The notes below the pieces were generated by a model. It was given only the letters and a program-made list of their open reading frames with translations. It did not search any database and was not told the DNA's origin. Of a stretch of 64,000 bases of DNA, positions 28,976 to 37,956 are shown piece after piece. The position numbers were made by a program, and so were the translations under genes. The DNA comes from Endotrypanum monterogeii (lineage: Eukaryota > Euglenozoa > Kinetoplastea > Trypanosomatida > Trypanosomatidae): positions 254,956 to 318,955 of the forward strand of contig CM007348.1 of assembly GCA_000333855.2 (NCBI GenBank), in the 5' to 3' direction. How positions within the stretch are numbered: the stretch's first letter is position 1; each line of letters opens with the position of its first letter.

Positions 28976-31680
28976 ACACTGCTCTGTCCACGCTTCTCTC
29001 CCCTTTTCACCTATTTAAAAAAGGAGGGGGGGGGGAGGGCGGGGAAGGGAGAGTCCGCTGCGTTGCCACGATCTGTGGCTGCGTTAGGTATATAAAAAAG
29101 AGGGGTAATAGATGCGCGTGTACGGTATGCCTTTGTCTGCCTGTTTCTTTGTACGTGTCTTTGGCACGTTCTGGATAGAAGGATCTCAGTGGGACAGTGT
29201 AGGTGAGCATAGGAGAGGGGAGTGTCGGCGACGTCTAGATCGTGATGCTCTTGTTGCTGCTGGTGGGGCTGCGGTACAGTGGTAAAGTCCGCCTCCCCCC
29301 CCTCTCCTTCCCGCCACGTCTCCGAAGGTACGGTCGGTTGCGCACAGCGACGGTGTATGTGTGTGTGTGTGTGTGTGTGTCTGTGTGAATGTGTTTGCAT
29401 CCGTGTCGTTGGTTATCTTGGGCTTTTTTCCACACCACATTTGCCCCTCTGCGCTCTCCTGCTTACCTCCCCCTTTTTTCTCTTTTAAAAGAAGCAGAGA
29501 ACACACACACACATACAAATCTGTTTTTTTCTAACTCTTTTTATTTGTTTTTTTTTCCCTCCAGAGGTCTTGTCATCGCGGTCCGTCTGTCTAGTTACTG
29601 CGCTCCGACATCGCCATTCCACTTTCCCATTTATCACATCGTATCTCTGGCTGTGGGTGGTGCAACGTACAGAGGGAATTTTGTTACCTACATACCCTCT
29701 GACGCCAGCCGGTTATCTCTCTCTCTCTGCGCGCATGTGTGTGCGTTTATAACCATCATCTGCTCCTTTGCGTGTACAACTATCATCACTAATGTCTGCA
29801 GCGCCAAGATCTTCCAGGTCCGCATAACTTAGACGCCCCCTTCCCTTCCCCTCCCTACACTGAAGCATCTGCGCATCCTCATTGTTTCCCACTTATAGGT
29901 GCAGGCGGATGCTATTTCTATTTCATACTCATTCACACACTCCTTTAATGAAACAACAGATGAGCAAAAGATCAAAAAAAAAAATATATATATATAAAAG
30001 AAACTCGGTCATTTTCATGTTGTATATGAAAACGAGATTCGTCAGCTTATAGGCGAAGTGGGGGTATCGTGCGTGACAGGGAATACCATATTTTTTTTTT
30101 TCCAATACCTACTATTTCGTACCCAACTCTGACAACTGTGCTGGGGCCGCAGTAATGGTGTGCGTGGGGGACTTGATACACGTGCACGCGCTCCTGGTGG
30201 TCTGGCCTTCTTTGCTTCCTCTATCATTTCTACGCACTGCATCTACACTTCTTTCTCACTCTTTTTTTCTTTGCGCTTGCTGCTTCTTATACATTATTCC
30301 CCTGGTTTACCCCTCTGGAAAAAAATACTTCGGGTCGGGGTGTGGGGCGGATCGGTGTCAACACACGTTTTTCCTTTGCTCACGAGCGCAAGTCTCGCTG
30401 TATACGCTCTCGCCAATTCACAGGGAATAACCCTTACAGTCATTTCTTCGTGCACCCCTGCACTTCCCCTTTCTTCCTGAAAAAGAATACCCCCCCTTTT
30501 TTGTTTCTAGCATCGGCTTTCCGCACTCGCCAATCCAACTGTGCGTGCGTGCTTGACGCCCGGAGTGTAACCCTCCGCTAGGGAAAAGAAAAAAAGAAAA
30601 CATCTCACAGCCGGACGACTCTCATTTATTTAGTTTCAGTGCCAGCGGATTCATTCCAGTTTCTTGTAACATCTATGCTTCATTGAGGAGGTAAATACAA
30701 ATTCTCTTTCCAACTTGTATCGAAAAGAACGGAGGGATAGGTGTTCGTCTGTGTGTGTCTGTGTGTGTGTGTGCATCTCTCTTGTTTCCAGCAGATGCAT
30801 TGAAGGTCCAAACTACCGCTGCCACAACTATCACCCTCATTGCACCTCATTTCTGTATTTCACTCCTTCCTTCCCCCCTCTGTTTTATCCTTTTTTGACC
30901 TACACAAAACGATCGACAGGCTCGCAGTTGCATTCCAGTCATCACTTTCTCTATGTAGGCTGCTCTGTATTCTGTCTATCACCTCAACATTATCATCTCC
31001 ATCCTCTTGTTTTCTATACTCTTCTCTGCTTCTGTGCTGGTGTATGTGTGTGTCTGTATGCACCTTATCAGAAACAGCGATCGTTTGCTTCTGCTGTGAT
31101 TGCTTTTTCTTTATCTGTAGCATCATCTTTTTTTTTTTTGTGTGTGTTCACTAGCACACAAGTGCACCGCCCATCGTCCCTTTTTTCGAAACAGTGTTCT
31201 CATCGTGATTGGTTTTTCACGTGTACATACACACACGCGCGTACAAACATTCTTTCCCCTTTCATTTACACAGACAATTTTCCCGCTCCTATCATCTTTT
31301 TGTTCTGCACTTTGTTGAGTGTGTAGGAATACATGGTTGTGTGAAGCGCATCTTCTTTTTGCCTGCCCCCAGCATTTTATACGTTGCTTTTTCTCTACTC
31401 TCTTCCTTTCCTCTTCTTCATTCAGGACCCAGATCGTTTTCCTGCTCTTGTGTCGTGCGCCGCTTCTACCTGTTCCTGTGATCTGCAACTGGGATTTGAG
31501 TTTTCCTTGACTACAGTTCTCGGGGCCGCCTTTTCTCCTGTTCCCGATTCTTTCTCCCTGGCTTTGTGTGTAACTCTGTGTGTTTGTGGTGCTCGAACCT
31601 CAGTTGTGTGCTATCTGTAGACTTTTACGGAAGTGCTTCTGTATCCATCGTTTTTTTTTTTTTTTTGGTGTAGTCCTAAA

Positions 31681-31682
<2 letters not shown>
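28976..31682. other. 2.7-kb intergenic region, T- and TG-rich
   Basis: No gene seen. It has a G-rich block at 29021-29050, a TG tract at about 29356-29384, an A/TA tract near 29974-29998, and long T/C-rich stretches (29520-29570, 30840-31140, 31370-31430). The largest frame (about 200 codons near 30715-31326) is Cys/Ser/Phe-rich low complexity and is not called a gene. Confidence 0.55.

Positions 31683-31732
<50 letters not shown>
31683..31732. repeat. (CA)25 microsatellite
   Basis: An uninterrupted 50-bp CA array, the longest CA array seen in the window, placed just upstream of a CCT-rich splice tract. It produces spurious Thr/His and Val/Cys frames. Confidence 0.98.
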
Positions 31733-31736
<4 letters not shown>

Positions 31737-31738
31737 GT

Positions 31739-31778
31739 CCCACCCCCTCCCTCCCTCCCTCCCCCCCCTTGGCGGCAG
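31739..31778 (+). promoter_or_regulatory. predicted spliced-leader acceptor for the ATP-grasp gene
   Basis: A C/T-only tract (31740-31770) is followed by GGCGGCAG with the AG at 31777-31778. The 107-nt leader has no ATG before 31886. Confidence 0.6.
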
Positions 31779-31885
31779 TGCCTCTTTCTGTGCTCTTTCG
31801 TATACCCACATCATATTATTTTGTACCTTCTCTTCCCTCTCTTACATAATACTGCTGTGATACGGAGTCCTTGTTCTTTTCTCTG

Positions 31886-34489
31886 ATGGATCTGGAGGGG
31901 TCAATGGGTAACTCTGGCTCAGGGGCTCGATCCTCTCTTGGAGGCCCACCGTCGACGTCCACATCGAAGGACGGGGCTGGAAACACATCACCTCCGTCCA
32001 ATCCCCCTTCGAAGGTTCCTTCACTGGGCGTATTTGAGTACTACTTTCTCAATTCTCGGCCGGCAGTGAGACATCAGTCACCGCGCAAACTCAAGGAGCC
32101 GATCAGTCCCTTGTCGCCGCACACCAAATCGAGAAGCAGCTCAACACAGTTACGGCATGAGCAGCGGCAGGGTTCACGGCTACGATACCGCTGCTCAGAT
32201 GCCTCTGCCAGCTCCACCGTGAGGACTCACTATCCCGATAAGAAAAGTTGTCAGGCGGCGGCTCATGCAAAAATGACTGCTGCGTTTGTGTTGGACATTG
32301 GGATGGTCACGACACAGCGCGAGTACGTCGACAGCCTCCACCAAGGGCTTGATGTCGCATTTCAGGATTTTCCCCTTCTCAACGGCAGTATGAAGTCGCA
32401 CGACGAGGAAGAGGCGCAGTGCATCAAACATACTACCCCTGGCGAGGGACAAAGGTGCGGTGTTGAGTCGTCTTCATTGGCTCCTATCGACTGGGCAGAG
32501 GTGCGGGCTCGCCTCTTTTCTGCTGATAAAGCACCGCTGTGGTACAGACACATGGAGCTGGGGTTTGGGAACAGCCGCGATCTGAGCGTCTACGAAAATG
32601 CTTACCAGAGCCTCATTGTAAAGGAGGGTTTCACACACGTCATAGGCTGTTATGCTGCCGGCGATGGGGTTGTGCCGGTGATTGACTACGTCAACGCACG
32701 GCTGAGCGGTGAATCTGTGCAGTCGCTCGCCCAGCGGATGGGTTTTGTCGGTGATGCAGTGGACAGACCTGAACATCTCAAAGAAAAGACGCACAGTATT
32801 GCCTACACACGCGTGAACGCGTTCGGCAACGACCCCGTCACCTCCTGCAGCTGTCGACAGGACAAAGGACACGCACAGGAGGTGCTCAAAGAGGCAGGGC
32901 TTGCATATATTCGCTCCTGCGTGACGACACGTGTTGAGGATGCTTTGGAACGGATAGACGATGGGACATTGCTACTCCCTGTCGTGGTGAAACCAAACAC
33001 CGGCGCCGGGTCGGAGTATGTGACGCTGTGCTACTCTGTGGATGACATACATGTCGCCTTCTCGATGGTTCAGGGCTTGTGCACCTCCCAGGGCACATAC
33101 GCGGGGCAGCTCGTGGTGGAGGAGTACATCGAAGGCCCCGAGTACGTCGTGAATACGGTGAGCTACCAGGGCGTGCACGTCGTAACGGATGTGTGGCAAA
33201 GCTGGAAGTATCCACACTCAGCCGTCACAACCGGGTTGACGCCCAGCGCGGAAGAGGCTCTGCGGACCACGGGTGCTGAGCGGCCGAAGCTGCGAAAAAC
33301 ATCCATCTTGTACGACAAGCAGACCCTCATTACCGACTTGGCAGACTTGCCAGTGAGTCACGATGCACGGCGGGTTGTTGAGTACACACTCAAATGCCTT
33401 GACGCACTGGGTCTCAGAAACGGCTGTGGTCACAGTGAGCTTCGGCTCGACTCCCGAAGAACAGAGCGTGAGAATCGGAGACAAGAGCGACAACGACTGA
33501 GCAAGGGTGGATCTCATAGTAGGGTCGACTACGGGAGCTCCGATGATAGCGAGCCAATTCTGATCGAGCTCAACTCTCGTATGCAAGGGGACATCCCGCG
33601 CGGCACCAATGTGGTCGGCTACGATCAATACTCGCTGATGGTGTACATTGGAGAGGCTCTTAACGTGTTTGGTGGCGCCACAGCTGCCTCGACTGCGTTT
33701 CCGTTCCGCATCAACTCTTCTTCTGCCCCTCCGCGGGTCGGTGAAATCCCATGGCCTCCGGTTCCGCGCTTGTATCGCTCAAAGTCCCCTGCGTGCGCAG
33801 CCAGGATGACAACGGTTCTTTTTCTCGCGACACGGGAGGAGTGCATCCTCAACGGTCTTGCCCTGCGCACCCTCTCGGAGCTTACCACTTTTCAGCGATT
33901 CACCCGTACCCTCTTCAAGCCAAATCAACCTGGCTTCGTCACGCCCCTACGTCACACCATCGATCTTTTCTCTAGTCCCACTGCTTGCGTCATGATGGGG
34001 TCCAAAGAGGAGGTAGAGAGTGACTGCGCTGTCATACGCTCGATGGAGTCGGCACCTTTATCTTCGTCGACGTCGAGGGCCTTGCTCAAACTCGTCTCAG
34101 CGATGAGGGAAACGTCGTCTTGTCGGGAGTACGTTCAGAGAATTGATAAGCAGCTGCGCACTGAGGTGGAGGAGTATCGCGAGGTCGCTTCTAGGATGGG
34201 TATCTCAGCTGATGGGGTGCTTGAGGGCAAATGGGAGAACATGGAGGAGCGTGATGATCACTTTTTGTCCTCGGAACTGAAGATGCTGCACGCCTCCATT
34301 ACCTCAACTCACGTAGAGTTGGTGGTAGCGGCGGAGAGTCGAGACAACCATGAGCAATACACCCAGTCGTTGAGGAGGGCATTTATAAATGAGTTGGTCA
34401 CCCAAAGACCGCTTCCACTGTATATTAGCTACTCAGACTTTGAGAAGATGAGGGCAGCGGGGGTGGCCAACGAGCTGGCTGTCGTGTGA
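31886..34489 (+). CDS. ATP-grasp carboxylate-amine ligase, substrate unknown
   Basis: An 867-residue protein starting at the first ATG, 31886. The first ~200 residues are Ser/Pro-rich and poorly ordered. A Rossmann-like pre-ATP-grasp region (about 235-345) includes DKGHAQEVLKEAGLAYIRS, the DK...AG segment that opens the ATP-grasp fold. The catalytic domain shows the ATP-binding Lys loop VVVKPNTGAGSE (366-377), the adenine hinge VEEYIEGPE (411-419), HSELRLD (516-522) and the metal-binding ILIELNSRMQGD (558-569). These fit the family that includes bacterial L-amino-acid ligases and carnosine-synthase-type enzymes, which join a carboxylate to an amine with ATP via an acyl-phosphate. A charged insert of ~35 residues separates HSELRLD from ILIELNSR. 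A C-terminal extension of ~250 residues has no recognised domain. The product is unknown. Confidence 0.88.
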   Translation: MDLEGSMGNSGSGARSSLGGPPSTSTSKDGAGNTSPPSNPPSKVPSLGVFEYYFLNSRPAVRHQSPRKLKEPISPLSPHTKSRSSSTQLRHEQRQGSRLRYRCSDASASSTVRTHYPDKKSCQAAAHAKMTAAFVLDIGMVTTQREYVDSLHQGLDVAFQDFPLLNGSMKSHDEEEAQCIKHTTPGEGQRCGVESSSLAPIDWAEVRARLFSADKAPLWYRHMELGFGNSRDLSVYENAYQSLIVKEGFTHVIGCYAAGDGVVPVIDYVNARLSGESVQSLAQRMGFVGDAVDRPEHLKEKTHSIAYTRVNAFGNDPVTSCSCRQDKGHAQEVLKEAGLAYIRSCVTTRVEDALERIDDGTLLLPVVVKPNTGAGSEYVTLCYSVDDIHVAFSMVQGLCTSQGTYAGQLVVEEYIEGPEYVVNTVSYQGVHVVTDVWQSWKYPHSAVTTGLTPSAEEALRTTGAERPKLRKTSILYDKQTLITDLADLPVSHDARRVVEYTLKCLDALGLRNGCGHSELRLDSRRTERENRRQERQRLSKGGSHSRVDYGSSDDSEPILIELNSRMQGDIPRGTNVVGYDQYSLMVYIGEALNVFGGATAASTAFPFRINSSSAPPRVGEIPWPPVPRLYRSKSPACAARMTTVLFLATREECILNGLALRTLSELTTFQRFTRTLFKPNQPGFVTPLRHTIDLFSSPTACVMMGSKEEVESDCAVIRSMESAPLSSSTSRALLKLVSAMRETSSCREYVQRIDKQLRTEVEEYREVASRMGISADGVLEGKWENMEERDDHFLSSELKMLHASITSTHVELVVAAESRDNHEQYTQSLRRAFINELVTQRPLPLYISYSDFEKMRAAGVANELAVV

Positions 34490-36139
34490 GAGGGGGGGGG
34501 AAGAAGGCAAAGGAGCAGAGCAGCTGCACCGTGTTTGCCTGTCTCGCAGAGAGCCACCGTCGTTGGTGTTCTGCTCGTTGTCAGGTTTGCTTGGGTGATG
34601 CCTGTGTGAAGGCAATAGGTCCGTTCTTCTGCTTTTGGTCCCATTGCGCATGTACGCCTGTTGTGTTCCCCTTCTTTTTTCTCGAACTTCTTTATTGTTC
34701 TGAAATTTCTTCCCTTCTTTTGACCTTCAGCGACCCACGCCGTCAAATGACTAGAGGTTCATCTTGTCCGGGGGTGGGGAGGCCAGATCATCACCTGTTT
34801 TTCCTGACCATTCCATGTTTATCTCTCATCATCGAAAGAACATTCGAGTTTATGTGCTCAGTCGCAAGTCTTGCAAAATTCGAAGGGAGAACATGTTCCC
34901 TGTATAGAAGAAAACGAAGGGGATCACTATCTCCCTGTAGGTAAGTGGGGCAGGTCTACCAAGGAAGTAGCTTGGTGCGTCCCCCCCCCCCACCACACAC
35001 ATACACACATACACACAATTCTCTTTTCGCATATGCGTGTACTCTTTTTGCCCCTCTTCTCTTCCTCACGTGGACGTTACCTATACATATACATATAAGG
35101 AGCTTGGTGGAGTTGCTCCCGCACCCCCCCTTGCCCCCCCCCCCCCCCACTCAGGCTTTCTCCCCGCATAGGTGAGAGGAGGCGGTGACCCCCGCCCTCC
35201 CGGGTCATAAAAAAAAAAGTTCTAGGTAGCATATTCCTTTTGCCGCATGCGCTGAAGTGTGTGCGCAGATGGCACGTTCTCGGCTGCTTCTATTTTCATT
35301 CACGGGTATATCTGATGCGCGGTGCTCGTACCTCTGTCGTCCAAATGTGGGGCGCTACGGCCACGAGGTGATGACTGCACCTCGTGGTAACGTGTTCTAC
35401 CCATACACACACACACACACATACACACAACTCGTCTGTTTTTCTTCTTGTATTCGAAATCGGTTACGCGACCTAATTGGTACTACAAGTGGGATGTGTG
35501 TCGATTCCAAAGCCCCTGTCCACCCCTTTTTGCCCCCCGCCGAAAAAAAAAAAAGCGGCGATGATGGGTTGTTGGATTTATAGCTGTTTACTTTTATTTT
35601 TTTGCGGAGGAGGGGGTGGGGAGAGAAGAGGGGTGGGGGCTCCGACGCAAGGCTGTCTGCTCGCGTTTATTGCTTTGCTTTTCGTTCCTCCCTCAAACAG
35701 TCGATTCGTTTGTTGTGCCTCACTGCAAGGGAACGGGATGTGTGAAGAAAAGTAATTCAGCTGCGGCTCAACTCTGTAGTGTCTTTGTGCACCAGTGGGG
35801 AGAGGGTAGGGGGGTGAACTGGCGGCCCCGCAGTGACTCTCGCTGTGAACCACGATCATGGGGACAAGTTATGGCACTCTGTGTAGGAAAGGAGGTGCAC
35901 TCGTCTGTGCTTCAACGGATCCCCTCTCTATCTGCCTTGCGTTCACAGGCTCGGATAAGGTTACGCAGGGGCAAAAAACACGATATATGAAGTGAATGGC
36001 GCACTCAGCGGTCCTCTTTTTCTGCTCGTTGCATGAGAAGGGGACGCTATCCCCCCGTCACACACACACACACACAGCGAGCAGCGTAGAAACATACCCA
36101 GGCAGCCATACGTGTTTGTGCGTACTTCTATACAAATAG

Positions 36140-36181
<42 letters not shown>

Positions 36182-36260
36182 CGTGTGTGCATGTGTGTCC
36201 CCCTTTGCTGAACGCGTGGCTCCCCTTTATGGACGTGTAGCCTTTGTGAAAGGCGAAAGG
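34490..36260. other. intergenic region after the ATP-grasp gene
   Basis: No gene seen. It contains a C-run near 34980-34991 with TACACACA repeats, a C-run near 35124-35149, CA tracts (about 35405-35428 and 36059-36077), a mixed CA/TA tract (36137-36181) and the inverted repeat at 35361-35387. Confidence 0.55.
35361..35387 (+). promoter_or_regulatory. perfect 10-bp inverted repeat in intergenic/3'UTR sequence
   Basis: CCACGAGGTG at 35361-35370 and its exact reverse complement CACCTCGTGG at 35378-35387 flank a 7-nt loop. It could form a stable RNA stem-loop in the 3'UTR of the ATP-grasp mRNA. Function unknown. Confidence 0.6.
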
Positions 36261-36304
36261 TCTTTTCCCACTTTTTTTTTCTCTTACTATACATGATAAT
36301 AACA

Positions 36305-36337
<33 letters not shown>

Positions 36338-36386
36338 TCATAGCCTTTGGATATTGTCGGCTTCTCTTCCCATCTGCCTGCTGTAG
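36261..36386 (+). promoter_or_regulatory. predicted spliced-leader acceptor region for gluconokinase
   Basis: A T/C tract at 36261-36297 is followed by a TA tract (about 36306-36337) and an AG at 36342-36343. A second short CT tract ends in an AG at 36385-36386. Neither leader contains an ATG before 36404. Confidence 0.5.
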
Positions 36387-36403
36387 CTGAGTTCCCCTCC
36401 CTG

Positions 36404-36979
36404 ATGGTTCGCCAGGTGAGCGCCGTGGTTGTTTGCGGGCCGTCTGGTGTCGGCAAGACGACTATCGCTCGAGAGCTAGCTACGTTTTTCCAGTGCCGCT
36501 TTGAGGAGGGGGACGACTACCATAGCAACGAGAACAAGGATAAAATGCGCTCTGGTGTGCCCCTGACAGATGATGATCGTCTTCCATGGCTACGTCGTCT
36601 TGGGGAGGAGGTGCTCGCGCCGTGTCGGGGTCGCGGTACTGTCTCACTGGTGCTTTCTTGCTCCGCTCTCCGTCGCCGCTATCGTGACGTGCTGCGAGGG
36701 ATGGACTGCTGCAAGGATGCGAAGGCGGCTGCCGAAGCTCTACAAAATACCGAAATTTTTTTTTTACTTCTCCATGGAGATTATCGACTTATCGAGGAGC
36801 GACTGAACGCTCGACATGGTCATTTTATGCCGAGCTCTCTTCTCGCGTCGCAGATGGCCACCCTGGAGATGCTTGATCCTGACGAGTTGGGTGCCACCGT
36901 GGATTTGGCTGACTCGCCTGCGCTCATAGTCGAAAAGGCGGCCGAACTGGTTCTCATCGCAGCCACGCTGTCTCAGTGA
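36404..36979 (+). CDS. GNTK: gluconokinase
   Basis: A 191-residue kinase (EC 2.7.1.12) that phosphorylates D-gluconate with ATP to 6-phosphogluconate, feeding the oxidative pentose phosphate pathway. Signature motifs follow in order: Walker A GPSGVGKT (12-19), the gluconate-binding stretch EGDDYHSNENKDKM with GVPLTDDDRLPWL, SCSALRRRYRDVLR, and LLHGDYRLIEERLNARHGHFMP followed by SLLASQMATLE. All are characteristic of the GntK/IdnK family and the length is typical. The start at 36404 is the first ATG after the predicted splice site and sits just before the first beta strand. The C-terminus (AATLSQ) is not a glycosomal targeting tripeptide and no presequence is seen, so cytosolic location is likely. 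A short poly-Phe stretch (IFFLLL) is encoded by a T-run at 36759-36767, a possible site of sequencing slippage but in frame here. Confidence 0.96.
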   Translation: MVRQVSAVVVCGPSGVGKTTIARELATFFQCRFEEGDDYHSNENKDKMRSGVPLTDDDRLPWLRRLGEEVLAPCRGRGTVSLVLSCSALRRRYRDVLRGMDCCKDAKAAAEALQNTEIFFLLLHGDYRLIEERLNARHGHFMPSSLLASQMATLEMLDPDELGATVDLADSPALIVEKAAELVLIAATLSQ

Positions 36980-37956
36980 ACATCGTGCTCTCTGTATTAT
37001 TTCCCACAGATGCCTGACGAGAAAAAAAAAACGATTCAGGAGAATCCTCCGGCTGCTTTCCCTCGTGCTCGGGCCCCCTCCTTTTATGTCCGCTTTTTTT
37101 TTTTTCCGCTCTTGTTGGCTCATCCAACCTCGTCTCACTCAACGAGTGTCGGTTTGTGGAGGTGCAGGAAAAGAACTAACTGTCATCAGCGCAGGCCCGC
37201 ACTAAAAAATCCAAGTCGATGGCGGGGACGAACTTCCCCCTCATCCCACACACTTTGGAGAGAACACACGGCGTCCTGCCTTTTCCTCCTTCGATTCGCA
37301 GAAGTGGAGAGGGGCCATGCGACAGGTAAAAAAAAATCGAAATAATACTTTCAATTAGAAAAAAAAATGAAAAATAAGCACATGTGTGTAAAAAAAAAAA
37401 ACACACTGGCTTCATATTAGTGATGATGTAGGCGTGTGTGTGCTTGTTGAGTAGAGGCAAGCACTTTTATAATCTCGATGATTCTTCACATGGAACCCAC
37501 CTCCCCACTCTCTGCTCCCCCGCTCCCATCCACCTCCATTTTTCATACCTTTAACAACAACAACAACAAAAAAACGCTGTGTAGTAAATAATAGGCGTGG
37601 CACACCTACATATAGGCGTTGCTACAATTGCATCAAATCAGAGGTGTGTACACATTTACATTTACATATATATATATATATATCTGTGTGTGTGTGTCAT
37701 CATTTTCCATACCTCCGCAGACGCACTCCACCCAAGGGTAGGGGAAAGAAAGCACACGGTCGCAATCGACAACCGGTTGATACTCTTGGGTTGGGTGCTC
37801 ACTTCTATTCTCTAAAGTTGTGGTGGTAGGCCTATCGGTGGGTGGCGGCGGTGGCGGCGCACGCAAAGAGGCGGAGTCGAAAACTGAAGGCTCCTCGACG
37901 GGGCTCATTTTTACCACACCGATCACTTCGCCATTTTTTCTCTCTCGAGCAGCGCG
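36980..37956. other. intergenic region between gluconokinase and the UBR7-like gene
   Basis: No gene seen. It has A- and T-runs (37023-37031, 37096-37107, 37390-37401), an ACA repeat near 37554-37567, a TA tract at 37665-37682 and a GGCGGT-type block near 37836-37862. A short tract with an AG at 37816-37817 gives a 140-nt leader without ATG; a CT tract ending at an AG, 37948-37949, is an alternative. Confidence 0.55.

Noticed and set aside
30715..31326. ~203-codon frame in the 28.9-31.7 kb interval
   Set aside because: Its Cys/Val, Phe/Ser and Thr/His runs derive from TG, T and CA tracts; there is no ATG-splice arrangement or conserved feature.
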